From positions 1 through 64,000 of the forward strand of contig CACXMA010000006.1 in assembly GCA_902768665.1 (NCBI GenBank): a stretch of 64,000 bases of DNA, in the 5' to 3' direction. Made by a program: the position numbers and the translations under genes. Below the pieces are notes generated by a model. That model had not been told where the DNA came from, made no database searches, and was given only the letters and a program-made list of their open reading frames with translations. This document shows, in pieces, positions 53,244 through 62,513 of the stretch. Source of the DNA: an uncultured Bacteroidia bacterium. GTDB lineage: Bacteria; Bacteroidota; Bacteroidia; Bacteroidales; UBA932. Each line of letters opens with the position of its first letter. Positions within the stretch are counted from its first letter, which is position 1.

Positions 53244-54590
53244 ATGGCCGCTAAACTCTCCGAGAAAATCGGCTATGCGCTGGGAGACGCCGCTGCCGGC
53301 GGCATCACCTGGAAAGTGATGTCCATCGCCTTCCCGCTGTTCTTTACCAATGTCTTCGGCCTGACGGTCGCCGATACCGCCGCTCTCATGCTGGTGGCGC
53401 GCCTGTTCGATGTGGTGACGGACCCGCTGATGGGCGCCATCGCCGACCGTACCCAGTCCCGCTGGGGCACCTATCGTCCCTGGCTCATCTTCGGCGCCGT
53501 TCCGCTGGGCGTCATCTTCGCCCTGCTGCTCTATACGCCGGACCTGGGCCCGACCGGGATGCGCATCTATGCCTATACCCTTTATCTGTTGATGATGGTG
53601 GCCTATACCGCCGTCAACGTGCCCTACGGCTCGCTTCTCGGCGTGATGACGACCGACGACAACGAGAAGAACGAGTTCTCCTCCTACCGGATGGTCGGCG
53701 CCTATGCGATGGGCTTCGTGACGCTGCTCTCCTTCCCGTACCTCCAGAAAATGGTCGGCGGGAGCGCCCAGCACCAGTACGCCGTCCTCGGCGTGGTCCT
53801 CGGCGCCCTGGCCGCGGCGGGTACGCTGGCCTGCGGCCTGATGACCCGCGAGCGCCACAAGCCGGTCCGCGCGGAGAAATTCTCCCTCAAGCCCTTTGCG
53901 GACCTTTTCCGCAACAAGCCGTGGATCTACCTGACGCTGATCGGCATCTGCACCAATTTCTTCAACGGATTCCGCTATGCCGTGGCGGGTTACCTGATCG
54001 AGTACTGCCTCCACGGCGACGTGACCGTCAGCGGCCTCATCATCAATTATACGGTCTTCATGACCTTCGGCGAGGTGACCTGCATGATCTTCGGCGGCCT
54101 GTCCCCGAAGTTCACCCAGATGGTGGGTTCCAAGCGGAAGGCCTTCGCCTGGGCCGCCGTTATCTGCGCCGTGACCTCGGTGCTCTTCTTCTTCATCCCG
54201 ATGGATCCGGCCTGGATCTGGGCGATGGTGGGCGTCGTTATACTCACCTCCGTCGGTATCGGCATCTATTCGCCGCTGCTGTGGTCGATGTATGCTGACG
54301 TCGCCGACTATGCCACCGAGAAGAACGGCACCTCCTCGACGGGCCTGATTTTCTCCTCCGGTACGATGGCCCAGAAGTTCGGTTCGGCCGTCAGCGGCTC
54401 GCTGGTGGCGCTCTTTCTCGGCTTTGCCGGCTTCATCTCCGGGACCGATGCCATTACCGGGGAGACCGTCGTCACCATCACCGATCTTCCGGCCGTCCAG
54501 AGCATGATCTGGGCGATCTTCTCCCTCTTCCCGGCAGTGATGGCCCTTGTCATTCTCCTGCTGCTGAAGCTCTATCCGATCAAGAAATAA
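53244..54590 (+). CDS. GPH-family sugar:cation symporter (MFS)
   Basis: The 448-residue membrane protein has about 12 helices and the glycoside-pentoside-hexuronide signature: YALGDAAAGGITWKVMS, DVVTDPLMGAIADRTQSRWGTYRPWL and ADVADYATEKNGTSSTGLIFSSGTMAQKFG. Members import sugars or glycosides with Na+ or H+. The substrate cannot be read from sequence; the nearby glucan locus is 14 kb away, so a link is speculative. It starts 2 bases after the phosphatase gene and is followed by a clear terminator. Confidence 0.9.
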   Translation: MAAKLSEKIGYALGDAAAGGITWKVMSIAFPLFFTNVFGLTVADTAALMLVARLFDVVTDPLMGAIADRTQSRWGTYRPWLIFGAVPLGVIFALLLYTPDLGPTGMRIYAYTLYLLMMVAYTAVNVPYGSLLGVMTTDDNEKNEFSSYRMVGAYAMGFVTLLSFPYLQKMVGGSAQHQYAVLGVVLGALAAAGTLACGLMTRERHKPVRAEKFSLKPFADLFRNKPWIYLTLIGICTNFFNGFRYAVAGYLIEYCLHGDVTVSGLIINYTVFMTFGEVTCMIFGGLSPKFTQMVGSKRKAFAWAAVICAVTSVLFFFIPMDPAWIWAMVGVVILTSVGIGIYSPLLWSMYADVADYATEKNGTSSTGLIFSSGTMAQKFGSAVSGSLVALFLGFAGFISGTDAITGETVVTITDLPAVQSMIWAIFSLFPAVMALVILLLLKLYPIKK

Positions 54591-54614
54591 CGGAAAAATC
54601 CTGCATTTTCTGCC

Positions 54615-54641
54615 AAAAACCCCATAAACGTGGGGTTTTTT
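54615..54641 (+). terminator. Rho-independent terminator after the symporter gene
   Basis: AAAAACCCCA (54615-54624) pairs perfectly with TGGGGTTTTT (54631-54640) around TAAACG and continues with a T. It is the only textbook intrinsic terminator I see in the window and closes the unit DUF4412-phosphatase-symporter. Confidence 0.85.
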
Positions 54642-54688
54642 CGTCGTGTATTATTGCCGAACTTTGTAACAGCAAAAGTATCGGCAGA

Positions 54689-54907
54689 ATGGATATCGAA
54701 AGCACGCCTCAGAATGTGAAACTGACAAGGAGAGAACTGGATGTTCTCCGGCTGGTTGCCAAGGGGTACAGCACCAAGGAGATTGCGGCCGAGCTGGGCA
54801 TCGGCCTTGATACCGTGCGCGGCTACCGGAAGCAGCTCCACAGCAAATTACAGGTAACCAAGGCGACGGAACTTATATACCGGGCAACCGAACTACAGTT
54901 GCTATAA
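54689..54907 (+). CDS. 72-residue LuxR-type helix-turn-helix protein
   Basis: Almost the whole protein is a LuxR/GerE DNA-binding domain: LTRRELDVLRLVAKGYSTKEIAAELGIGLDTVRGYRKQL and then KLQVTKATELIYRATE. There is no receiver, TPR or membrane domain, so any signal must come from elsewhere. It resembles in length and end the HTH of the TPR-LuxR regulator 2.4 kb downstream (shared spacing and YRKxL helix). It starts 48 bases after the terminator, with a poor promoter match (GAACTTTG at 54659-54666). It likely acts as a DNA-binding solo regulator, possibly of the lipoprotein genes behind it. Confidence 0.8.
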   Translation: MDIESTPQNVKLTRRELDVLRLVAKGYSTKEIAAELGIGLDTVRGYRKQLHSKLQVTKATELIYRATELQLL

Positions 54908-54965
54908 TCCCCGCTGTAGTGCTGCAGGATTTGCTTAAAAATGATCCACTTATATATATGACGAA

Positions 54966-55562
54966 ATGAAAAAGTACTTTGTCTTCGCACTGACGTGCGT
55001 GGCAGGCCTGGCGATAGTCACGGCTTGCGGAAACGGAAACTCCGGTAACAGTAATGACAAATCCACCGGTAAAGACGATGCCGGTGCCCAGGTGGAAACA
55101 GCGGCCAAGGATGTTAAGGACATGGTCGGCATTGAGCAGGCCGAATATTGGCTGAACCAGACGTTCTCCCTGACGCTTGCCGATGTCAAGCCCGCCTTCG
55201 AGTATGAAGCACTTGAAAAAGGTATGGACGGCTGTATGGGCAATTCCGGTGGCGGTGTCATCAGTTTCGTAAAAAAGGATGGAACGCCTATCACCGAAGA
55301 CGAATTCAAGGCTTATGTCACCAAGATTTATCCGCAAGTTCAGAAGTGCTCTCCCACTGGCAAGATTCACAAGGGCCAGGGCAAGAATAAAAACAACAGC
55401 GAGGAAGTGCAGCAGCAGGAGTTGACGCTTGGCGATATCGACTTTTCCCAGTCTGTTGACCTGGCTTTCCCCAAGCAGGAGGATTTCGTGGGATACTGGC
55501 ATCACGTCCGTATCTATAACAAGACGGGAGAAAAGCCCTATATCTCTGTTCGCTTCAATTAA
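54966..55562 (+). CDS. Small lipoprotein of unknown function
   Basis: The 198-residue protein has a signal peptide with lipobox IVTAC (Cys21), an Asn/Gly/Asp-rich linker and a domain I do not recognise (IEQAEYWLNQTFSLTLADVKPAFEYE ... FVGYWHHVRIYNKTGEKPYISVRF). It contains paired cysteines (MDGCMG and VQKCSP). It is the first of three lipoprotein genes in a row. Codon use is more AT-rich than the flanking genes. TATATATG overlaps the upstream end, so its start context is cramped. Confidence 0.7.
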   Translation: MKKYFVFALTCVAGLAIVTACGNGNSGNSNDKSTGKDDAGAQVETAAKDVKDMVGIEQAEYWLNQTFSLTLADVKPAFEYEALEKGMDGCMGNSGGGVISFVKKDGTPITEDEFKAYVTKIYPQVQKCSPTGKIHKGQGKNKNNSEEVQQQELTLGDIDFSQSVDLAFPKQEDFVGYWHHVRIYNKTGEKPYISVRFN

Positions 55563-55585
55563 CAGATCATAAAAGCAACTTAATC

Positions 55586-56125
55586 ATGAAAAATATTCTT
55601 TCAATTATTATGACAGCCATTGTTATGATGGCAATGGTATCTTGCTTCGGAACAACCAAAACTGATCCGGATGATTCAAATAACGGAACAGAAAACAGCA
55701 ACGGGAATGGCTCCGGAGATGAAAATGGGAACGGTGGCGGTAACGGCAATGGCGGGGACAACAGCCAGGCGACCAAGCTGTCAAACTCCAAGTATTACAA
55801 ATTCAGAGATTATGCCGGTGAAACCACTGAGACAACCATTACCTTTGGCAAAGGCAATGAGGTCGAGTACCACGTTGTCTGGAACTGGCAGGAAGGAGGA
55901 AGCAGCTATGCAGCAAGCGGAGATATTACCTACCGTGGAACTTACACCTTCACAGATACCGGCAATGGCAACAACCTGAAAGGAGAGGGTAAACTCACGA
56001 TGACAGATATCAATGATTCCAGCAAACAGTACACTACACAATACTACGCCGAAGGAGACAACTTGAAGATTATAGAGGCTGCGCCCAATGGCGATACCAT
56101 TAATCTTGGGAAAGTGAATGAATAG
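55586..56125 (+). CDS. Lipoprotein with Gly/Asn-rich linker
   Basis: A 179-residue protein: signal peptide ending MVSC (Cys20), a low-complexity linker (residues about 30-62, repeats of NGNG, GGN and DN), then a beta-rich domain (YYKFRDYAGETTETTITFGKGNEVEYHVVWNW ... GTYTFTDTGNGNNLKGEGKLTM) resembling a small lipocalin-like or beta-barrel-like domain. Function unknown. It follows the first lipoprotein by 23 bases and shares its AT-rich base use. Confidence 0.7.
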   Translation: MKNILSIIMTAIVMMAMVSCFGTTKTDPDDSNNGTENSNGNGSGDENGNGGGNGNGGDNSQATKLSNSKYYKFRDYAGETTETTITFGKGNEVEYHVVWNWQEGGSSYAASGDITYRGTYTFTDTGNGNNLKGEGKLTMTDINDSSKQYTTQYYAEGDNLKIIEAAPNGDTINLGKVNE

Positions 56126-56134
56126 CTTTTCTGT

Positions 56135-56995
56135 ATGAAACGGCTTTTGCTGATTATTCCGGGACTTCTGCTGATGGCCTGCCAGGGTGCGGGCCAAAAG
56201 CAGAAGTCCCTTGCGGTTGAGGCGCAGGCTGAAGCCGCCCAGGCCTCTGCTCCGGCAGAGGAAGTGGTTCCGTCCTTCCTTCCGGAAGAGGCGGAGGAGA
56301 ATATATATGGGTATGAAGGGGATGAGGAAGAAGAGATTGCCTATGAGGCACCCGTCACGGACTACTGGTACGAACACGATTTCTCGCTGGTCCTGGTCAC
56401 GCACACCTATGTCGGCCTGTCGACGGCGATGCCCCAGACCGATGAGACGGTCCTGATTACCCGCGTCGGAGACAAGGCCTACATCCAGACCCGGCTGCAG
56501 GGCGCCATCCGGAAGTGTTCTGTCTATGAAGCGACGCCGGAGGGGTATCGGCATACGATTTACGAAAAGGGGAAAGTCAGCTGGACCCACGACTACGACA
56601 ACGACTCCCTGACGGGAGCCCTCGCATACCAGCTCCGGAAAAAGTATCCCGTCATCGCAACGATTCCGGAGGATTACGACATGAGTCAGGCGCAGGAAGT
56701 AACCCGCTGCGGCCGTCCGTGCTGGATTATCACGCTGGAAGAGGACACCGAACTCGGCCGGGGCCACCTGGTTTCGACCCTCTGGCTGGACAAGGAGTAC
56801 TGCTTTCTGTACAGCGTCAGCATCAAGGGTACGAACGACCTGGGGAATACAGTGGACATGGAGTCATTTGAGGTCACCTACTTCACCGACGCGCCGACGG
56901 GAAAGGACATTCCCGACCCGGCACAGACGGGAGGCGGTGTCGCCGACGACATGAAGAAACAATTGCAGGGGCAGATCGATGCTCTCACAAAATAA
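56135..56995 (+). CDS. Lipoprotein with acidic linker
   Basis: The 286-residue protein has a signal peptide with lipobox LLMAC (Cys16), an Ala/Glu-rich linker (AQAEAAQASAPAEEVV) and an acidic stretch (EGDEEEEIAYE), then a folded domain with FSLVLVTHTYVGLSTAMPQ, GDKAYIQTRLQG and STLWLDKEYCFLYSVSI. I do not recognise the family; the pattern recalls DUF4412-like outer-membrane proteins. It lies 9 bases after the previous gene and 17 bases before the membrane LuxR regulator, so the four may form one unit. Confidence 0.7.
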   Translation: MKRLLLIIPGLLLMACQGAGQKQKSLAVEAQAEAAQASAPAEEVVPSFLPEEAEENIYGYEGDEEEEIAYEAPVTDYWYEHDFSLVLVTHTYVGLSTAMPQTDETVLITRVGDKAYIQTRLQGAIRKCSVYEATPEGYRHTIYEKGKVSWTHDYDNDSLTGALAYQLRKKYPVIATIPEDYDMSQAQEVTRCGRPCWIITLEEDTELGRGHLVSTLWLDKEYCFLYSVSIKGTNDLGNTVDMESFEVTYFTDAPTGKDIPDPAQTGGGVADDMKKQLQGQIDALTK

Positions 56996-57012
56996 TTGCT
57001 AAATTTGCCTGT

Positions 57013-58254
57013 ATGAAACGCTGCTCCGTCATACCGTCCTTTCTGCTGATCCTTGCGCTCCTGCTGTCCCGGACGGCATTTGCCTATGAGGATCACCGGG
57101 GAAGGAACCTGGATTCGCTGGAGCTTACCATCTCTCACTGGACGGCGGAGACGCTGTTGAAGGCTTCTTCCGACCAGCGAAAAGCCTATTGCAACACTTG
57201 CCGGGAATTGGCGTGGGGCTATCTGGTGGTAGATGGCCCACGCAGCATGTATTATGCCAGGCGGGCCATCGAAACCGCCCGGATGAACAGCGATGACGAT
57301 GCCATTTTTGATGCATCCATCCTGATGGGCCAGTGTTTCTGGGCCAAGGAGCAATACGACAGTGCAAGAGTTTATTATTTCCAGGCGGCGGATGCCCTTT
57401 CAAGGATTGAGGAGAATTGGACCGACCCTGACCCGCACAATCTGGAGGCGGGCAAAGCGCGTCTATGGGGCACCTTGGGCAACTTCTATGCGGCACAGGA
57501 CTCCCTGGAACAGTTTGCACACTACTACGGCAAGGCTGCCGAAATCTTTGAGAAATGGGGCTGGTATGAAGACTGCGCCACCCTCTACAAGAATATCGGC
57601 GAGTTCTACACGGACAAAGGAGACCTCAAAACCGCCCGTCCGGCTTATGACAAGAGTCTGGAGTTCGCCCGGCAGTCGGGAGACTCGCTGATGATTGCCG
57701 GTGCCCTGTACGGTTTGGGCCGATGGTACAACGAATCCGGCCAGACCATCCGGGCGCTGGAGTATCTCCAGGAGGCTGATGCATATTTCCTCAGCCACCC
57801 CGAAGAAGCGCCCACTGGCCACGCCGACACGGTGGCCATTATGAATTCCGCCCATGAGCAGCTGTATAACAATGCCCGGATCATGGCCCGGAATGCCCGC
57901 ATCATCGCCATCGGCGCCGTCGTCCTGCTCGTGCTGGCCATCGGCATCATCGTCGCGCTCCTGCGCCTGAAGCGGACCCGGAAGGTCCTCTCGGAGACGA
58001 CGACCGTTCTGGATGAGACCATCGAAGAAATGCGGCCCGCGGATGGCGCACCGGTGTCGGAAATCCATCTGACCAAGCGGGAGAAGGATGTGGCCGCACT
58101 GCTGATAAAGGGGAGGACGACGCAAGAAATTGCCTTTTCCCTCGGCATTGGCGACGAGACGGTTATTTGGTACCGCAAACGCCTTTTCGCCAAGCTGGAC
58201 GTCCACTCGGTCGCCGCCTTTACCTCCGAAATGATGAAGAGGGGACTGCCCTAA
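57013..58254 (+). CDS. Membrane-spanning TPR-LuxR transcription regulator
   Basis: The 413-residue protein has a signal peptide (ending RTAFAYE), a periplasmic TPR-like region of paired helices (about residues 30-290; [57 protein letters not shown]), one membrane helix (about 297-319), and a cytoplasmic coiled segment ending in a LuxR HTH (about 350-412; [39 protein letters not shown]). This is a one-component regulator that could sense periplasmic or surface state and bind DNA from the membrane. Similar designs occur in Bacteroidota. It closes the lipoprotein cluster and probably controls it. Confidence 0.85.
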   Translation: MKRCSVIPSFLLILALLLSRTAFAYEDHRGRNLDSLELTISHWTAETLLKASSDQRKAYCNTCRELAWGYLVVDGPRSMYYARRAIETARMNSDDDAIFDASILMGQCFWAKEQYDSARVYYFQAADALSRIEENWTDPDPHNLEAGKARLWGTLGNFYAAQDSLEQFAHYYGKAAEIFEKWGWYEDCATLYKNIGEFYTDKGDLKTARPAYDKSLEFARQSGDSLMIAGALYGLGRWYNESGQTIRALEYLQEADAYFLSHPEEAPTGHADTVAIMNSAHEQLYNNARIMARNARIIAIGAVVLLVLAIGIIVALLRLKRTRKVLSETTTVLDETIEEMRPADGAPVSEIHLTKREKDVAALLIKGRTTQEIAFSLGIGDETVIWYRKRLFAKLDVHSVAAFTSEMMKRGLP

Positions 58255-58264
58255 GGGCAAAGCC

Positions 58265-58296
58265 CTTGCCCATGTCGCGAAAAATGTGTACTTTTG
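58265..58296 (+). promoter_or_regulatory. Promoter of the biotin-dependent decarboxylase operon
   Basis: CTTG at 58265-58268 (one change from TTTG), a 20-base spacer and TACTTTTG at 58289-58296 (consensus TAnnTTTG). The carboxyltransferase gene starts 32 bases downstream. A short inverted repeat GGGCAA-AGCC-TTGCCC (58255-58270) overlaps the -33 element and could end the previous gene's transcript or serve as an operator. Confidence 0.65.
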
Positions 58297-58327
58297 TAAG
58301 TTATTAGCAAGATTACACTTTTTTCTT

Positions 58328-59890
58328 ATGAGCATACAGACTGAGAATATCGCCAAACTCGTTGAGCGTCGGGCAAAAGCCCGTCTCGGCGGCGGCGAAG
58401 CGCGCATTGCTGCGCAGCATGAAAAGGGAAAACTTACGGCGCGCGAGCGTCTGGCCCTCCTTCTCGACGAAGGCAGTTTCGAAGAATACGACATGTTCGT
58501 CCATCACCGCTGCACGAACTTCGGCATGGACAAGAGCCATCCCGACGGAGACGGCGTGGTGACCGGCTGCGGCACGATCGACGGCCGGCTCGTCTATGTC
58601 TTTGCACAGGATTTCACCGTCACCGGCGGCTCCCTGTCGAAGACCATGTCCGAAAAGATCTGCAAGGTAATGGATCTTGCCGTCCGCAACGGCGCCCCCT
58701 GCATCGGTCTGAACGATTCCGGCGGCGCCCGCATCCAGGAAGGCATCGATTCCCTGGCCGGCTTCGGCGAGATTTTCGAGCGCAATATCCTGGCGAGCGG
58801 TGTGGTTCCGCAGATTAGCCTTATCATGGGCCCCTGCGCCGGCGGTGCCGTTTACAGTCCGGCCCTGACCGACTTCACGCTGATGGTGAAGAACACTTCC
58901 TACATGTTCCTGACCGGCCCGGCCGTCGTCAAGAGCGTGACCGGCGAGGTTGTGGATCAGGAGCAGCTCGGCGGTGCATCCGTCCATGCCACCAAGAGCG
59001 GCGTGGCCCATTTCGCTGCGGATAACGAGGAGGATGCCATCGCTACGATCAAGCGTCTGCTGAGTTTCATCCCGCAGAACAACCGCGAGCAGGCGCCCTT
59101 CCGCCCGACGAGCGACCCGATCTCCCGTGTAGAGGACCGGCTGAATGAGATCATCCCGGACAGTCCGAACAAGGCCTACGACATGTATGAGGTCATAGGT
59201 GCCATCGTTGACGACGGCGACTTCTTCGAGATCCACAAGCAGTTCGCCAAGAACATCATCGTGGGGTTTGCCCACATGAACGGCCGCAGCGTCGGTGTCG
59301 TGGCGAACCAGCCGAAGGTGGTTGCCGGCGCACTGGACATCAACGCCAGCCGCAAGGCCGCGCGCTTTGTCCGCTTCTGCGACGCCTTCAACATCCCGCT
59401 GGTGACCCTCGTGGACGTCCCGGGCTTCCTCTGCGGCACGCAGCAGGAGTACGGCGCCATCATCTCCAACGGCGCGAAGCTGCTCTATGCCTATGGCGAG
59501 GCCACGGTCCCGAAAGTGACGGTTTCCCTCCGCAAGAGCTACGGCGGAGCCCATATCGTCATGAGCTGCAAGCAGATCCGCGGCGACATCAACTATGCCT
59601 GGCCCTCCGCCAACATCGCCGTCATGGGCGCTGACGGAGCCGTCAACATCCTCTACGCCAAGGACATCAAGGCGACGGAGGATCCCGAGGAAAAGAAAGC
59701 CATCTACGAGGCCAAGAAGAAGGAGTACGACGACCTCTTCTCGAACCCCTATCAGGCAGCCCAGAAGGGCTATATCGACGATGTCATCGAGCCGCGCAAC
59801 ACCCGCTTCCGCGTGATCCGCGCCCTCGAGCAACTCGCCGGTAAGAAGCAGGACATTCCCGCCAAGAAACACGACAACCTTCCGCTGTAG
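58328..59890 (+). CDS. mmdA: Acyl-CoA carboxyltransferase, methylmalonyl-CoA decarboxylase alpha type
   Basis: The carboxyltransferase moves CO2 between methylmalonyl-CoA (or propionyl-CoA) and biotin. The 520-residue protein has [75 protein letters not shown] and [22 protein letters not shown], all typical of MmdA/PccB. The start is ATG 58328 ([15 protein letters not shown]). In Bacteroidota it is normally followed by an OadG/lamin-tail gene, a biotin carrier and a Na+-pump subunit; here two AT-rich genes come first. Whether it works as decarboxylase or carboxylase is not settled by sequence alone, but the OadG-like partner favours Na+-coupled decarboxylation. Confidence 0.92.
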   Translation: MSIQTENIAKLVERRAKARLGGGEARIAAQHEKGKLTARERLALLLDEGSFEEYDMFVHHRCTNFGMDKSHPDGDGVVTGCGTIDGRLVYVFAQDFTVTGGSLSKTMSEKICKVMDLAVRNGAPCIGLNDSGGARIQEGIDSLAGFGEIFERNILASGVVPQISLIMGPCAGGAVYSPALTDFTLMVKNTSYMFLTGPAVVKSVTGEVVDQEQLGGASVHATKSGVAHFAADNEEDAIATIKRLLSFIPQNNREQAPFRPTSDPISRVEDRLNEIIPDSPNKAYDMYEVIGAIVDDGDFFEIHKQFAKNIIVGFAHMNGRSVGVVANQPKVVAGALDINASRKAARFVRFCDAFNIPLVTLVDVPGFLCGTQQEYGAIISNGAKLLYAYGEATVPKVTVSLRKSYGGAHIVMSCKQIRGDINYAWPSANIAVMGADGAVNILYAKDIKATEDPEEKKAIYEAKKKEYDDLFSNPYQAAQKGYIDDVIEPRNTRFRVIRALEQLAGKKQDIPAKKHDNLPL

Positions 59891-59891
59891 T

Positions 59892-61976
59892 ATGTATCGC
59901 CGGTTTTTTCTGACAGGTTTATTTTTGTTGTCTACCATTCTGTTATCCAACTCCTGTGTTAAGGAGCAGGAGGAGGAAGAGAAGATTGCATCGTCGTCCG
60001 GAATTGATACAAAAGGCGGAGAGTATTTTCCTCATCCTGGATTAGATACCCTGATACTTGATGAGCCCATCTTTATAGGGGATCCTGTTTTGGGACATCG
60101 ACTTGTGAATCCCTATTCGATGGCGATCATGCAACGAGCCAGCGATTCGCTTCGTATTCGGAGGAATCTCGCCCCGTTACCATTGACCCCGACCCATCTA
60201 TATGTCCGTTATTTGCCTCAGGATTCAACAGAGTACAGACTATTGGAGAGCGCAGGTTATGACCTGTTTGATACCCCGCTGGATTATGATCTTGTCGGAG
60301 AAGGGACGAGCTATCATGATCCGTCCCTTGCCGAAGACCAGATGACCTGGCAGTATTGTTCCGTTCCATACGATTCCCTGTTGACTAGCGTTGCGTATGA
60401 GGTGTTGGATACATGTTATATACCTCAATGGGAGATTTCCCTGGATGAGCCGGTGCTGATGTCAGTTCATCCGGGGAGTGGTGACAATTCTTTTGAAAGG
60501 GAGTTGGAAGAACTGGCCTGCACTATGGCCAACCCCGGAAATGGATTGTTGGAGATTCCACAAGGAGATGAACTGAATTCCACGTCATCGCATCCGTCGG
60601 GATACATTAAAGTCCGTGTTAATGGAGTGAACGAACCGGTAAAGAGAGTGAAGGTGAAGACATGGTATTTTGTAAAGGTGGCCTCCACATATACGGACGA
60701 AAATGGTCATTATCGTATCCCAAAATCATATTCGAGAGATCCTCGATACAAAGTGAAATTTGTCAACAAGCAGGGCTTTGAGATATATGGATCTTTGCTT
60801 GAGTTTTCTCCGCTTTCAAAGTGGTCGCAGCATCACTCGAAGAATGGATGGAACAAGACTTATACGGATTCGACGGATAAGATGTGGCGGGCTGCGTTAA
60901 TAAACAATTGTGTTTACGATTATTATAAAGAGTGTGCTGCGACCGGAATTACCCCTCCACCTTCTGATTTACATATCTCAGTGGTAAGTACCGATGGATA
61001 CAGTGGTGGGGCGCCGATGCTTCATAAAATAGGATCCGGTTTCCAAATCCCTCTGACCCTGGGTGACTATATAGCCTTGTTGTGTAAAGGCCAGACGGTC
61101 TTGAGCAATATCTTTATGAATTGTCTGAAGTATTTTGCACCGGATATCGTTATAGCTGACACTGATTCATGGAATATTCGACGGACCGTGTATCATGAGT
61201 TGAGTCATGCAAGCCATTATCGCGTTGCCGGGAAAAACTTTTGGGTGAATTACATCTTATATATTGTATCAATAGGAACAAGCAGCCTTAAAGAAACGGT
61301 CTATGGCGACGGAATCAGTGTGTATGGAGGGATGTCGCATTGCGAACTCGGGGAGGCATGGGCTTATGCTCGCGAACGCTTGTTTCAGGAAAAACACTCC
61401 CATGAGCCAAATGCCGGTTCAGGTCAATGGTTTGATCATGCAATTGAAGCTTTATATGATCTGATGAACAAGGGCATTCTGACAGATTCTCAGATCCTGT
61501 CATGCATGAGTCCGTCAGTCACTTCTATTGATGAATTATGCCAGAATCTGTGTGAAACATACCCCGGTCTTTCACAAAAAGTGATGGGAATCTTTGTCGA
61601 TGCGGCGGCACTTACCAATCAGTCTGGATGGTACATTATTAACGATACAGGCGGGACACTGGAACTTGACATGCACGAGAATGGCATTTTCTGGAAGTCA
61701 TTAACGACCGAGGATGAAACGATACCTTTTGTCTGCGCGCCATTTGCTGACGGCTTCAGGCTTGATACCCTGCATCCGGCTTTTTTCCCTGACTCATTAT
61801 TGATGGTGGTCAACGGACGTACGCTATACCAATCTTATAATGGTGTTATTACCAGTTCTTTGTCCCGTCCCTTCTTCATGCCTTCAGAATGGTATGCAGA
61901 ATCAAGTCATTTTGAAGAAGGGGGCAAGACCGTCAACAAGTATTATTATACACTTTCAAATACTGACTATGAGTAA
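59892..61976 (+). CDS. AT-rich lipoprotein with HExxH zincin motif
   Basis: The 694-residue protein starts MYRRFFLTGLFLLSTILLSNSC, with lipobox SNSC (Cys22). Residues about 235-305 look like a carboxypeptidase-regulatory beta-domain (GYIKVRVNGVNEPVKRVKVKTW ... TYTDENGHYRIPKSY). At residues 435-439 it has HELSH in TVYHELSHASHYR, followed about 60 residues later by CELGEAWAYAR, whose Glu could be the third zinc ligand, so a gluzincin-like metallopeptidase is plausible. The C-terminal part is unknown. The gene is far more AT-rich than mmdA and the OadG gene, and is inserted between them, one base after the mmdA stop. It may be a recent arrival. Confidence 0.7.
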   Translation: MYRRFFLTGLFLLSTILLSNSCVKEQEEEEKIASSSGIDTKGGEYFPHPGLDTLILDEPIFIGDPVLGHRLVNPYSMAIMQRASDSLRIRRNLAPLPLTPTHLYVRYLPQDSTEYRLLESAGYDLFDTPLDYDLVGEGTSYHDPSLAEDQMTWQYCSVPYDSLLTSVAYEVLDTCYIPQWEISLDEPVLMSVHPGSGDNSFERELEELACTMANPGNGLLEIPQGDELNSTSSHPSGYIKVRVNGVNEPVKRVKVKTWYFVKVASTYTDENGHYRIPKSYSRDPRYKVKFVNKQGFEIYGSLLEFSPLSKWSQHHSKNGWNKTYTDSTDKMWRAALINNCVYDYYKECAATGITPPPSDLHISVVSTDGYSGGAPMLHKIGSGFQIPLTLGDYIALLCKGQTVLSNIFMNCLKYFAPDIVIADTDSWNIRRTVYHELSHASHYRVAGKNFWVNYILYIVSIGTSSLKETVYGDGISVYGGMSHCELGEAWAYARERLFQEKHSHEPNAGSGQWFDHAIEALYDLMNKGILTDSQILSCMSPSVTSIDELCQNLCETYPGLSQKVMGIFVDAAALTNQSGWYIINDTGGTLELDMHENGIFWKSLTTEDETIPFVCAPFADGFRLDTLHPAFFPDSLLMVVNGRTLYQSYNGVITSSLSRPFFMPSEWYAESSHFEEGGKTVNKYYYTLSNTDYE

Positions 61977-62502
61977 AGAGTGGTTGTCTTTGAGGTGTTG
62001 GCTGCGATTGGTTTTTGCGCTGATTTGTGTAGGGCCACAATTTTCATGTGCACCCGATAATCCTCCTTGTTCTACAAGTTTTTATTTGGGTGTTAGAAAT
62101 TTGTCCGAAAAGGACGTGTATGTTTACACCAATTTTTCTAATTACAATGAAAAAGATATCTCTAAACGTTCATACAGAAACGATTCCTTATATTACTATA
62201 TCCCGAAAGATGATAAATCCTTTCGTAGTTTTTATGGTATAAGATTCAAAGATGAAGAATTGTATGTGGATCCCATCGAGTGGTTTCGATCCGAGTTTCC
62301 CGAGGGAGAGATAAGCGTGTATGAGCGTATATGGGCCCGAAAAGGCGGATATGGTCCAGGAAAGTGCCTTCTTCGTATTCCTTTGAAAGAAGCACCTTTA
62401 TCTTTTTACGAAGATCATGAAATAGCAAATAGAAAGTATAGAACTTATGGCGTCCTATTTACATTGAGTAGCGCTTCTTTGGAACCAATAAGTGATAATT
62501 AG
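61969..62502 (+). CDS. Small AT-rich lipoprotein of unknown function
   Basis: The 177-residue protein starts at ATG 61969 (MSKEWLSLRCWLRLVFALIC), overlapping the previous gene by 8 bases, with a lipobox-like FSCAP at Cys27. The rest is short beta-strand-like sequence with many Tyr and Asp (SEKDVYVYTNFSNYNEKD, SLYYYIPKDDKSFRSFYG) and no family I know. It is as AT-rich as the previous gene and with it forms a two-gene insertion in the decarboxylase operon. An earlier in-frame ATG exists, but it lies deep in the preceding gene. Confidence 0.65.
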   Translation: MSKEWLSLRCWLRLVFALICVGPQFSCAPDNPPCSTSFYLGVRNLSEKDVYVYTNFSNYNEKDISKRSYRNDSLYYYIPKDDKSFRSFYGIRFKDEELYVDPIEWFRSEFPEGEISVYERIWARKGGYGPGKCLLRIPLKEAPLSFYEDHEIANRKYRTYGVLFTLSSASLEPISDN

Positions 62503-62513
62503 TTTTTTGAATT

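Noticed and set aside
54660-54690. Riboswitch or structured leader before the short LuxR gene
   Set aside because: The 48-base gap holds no stem long enough beyond the preceding terminator.
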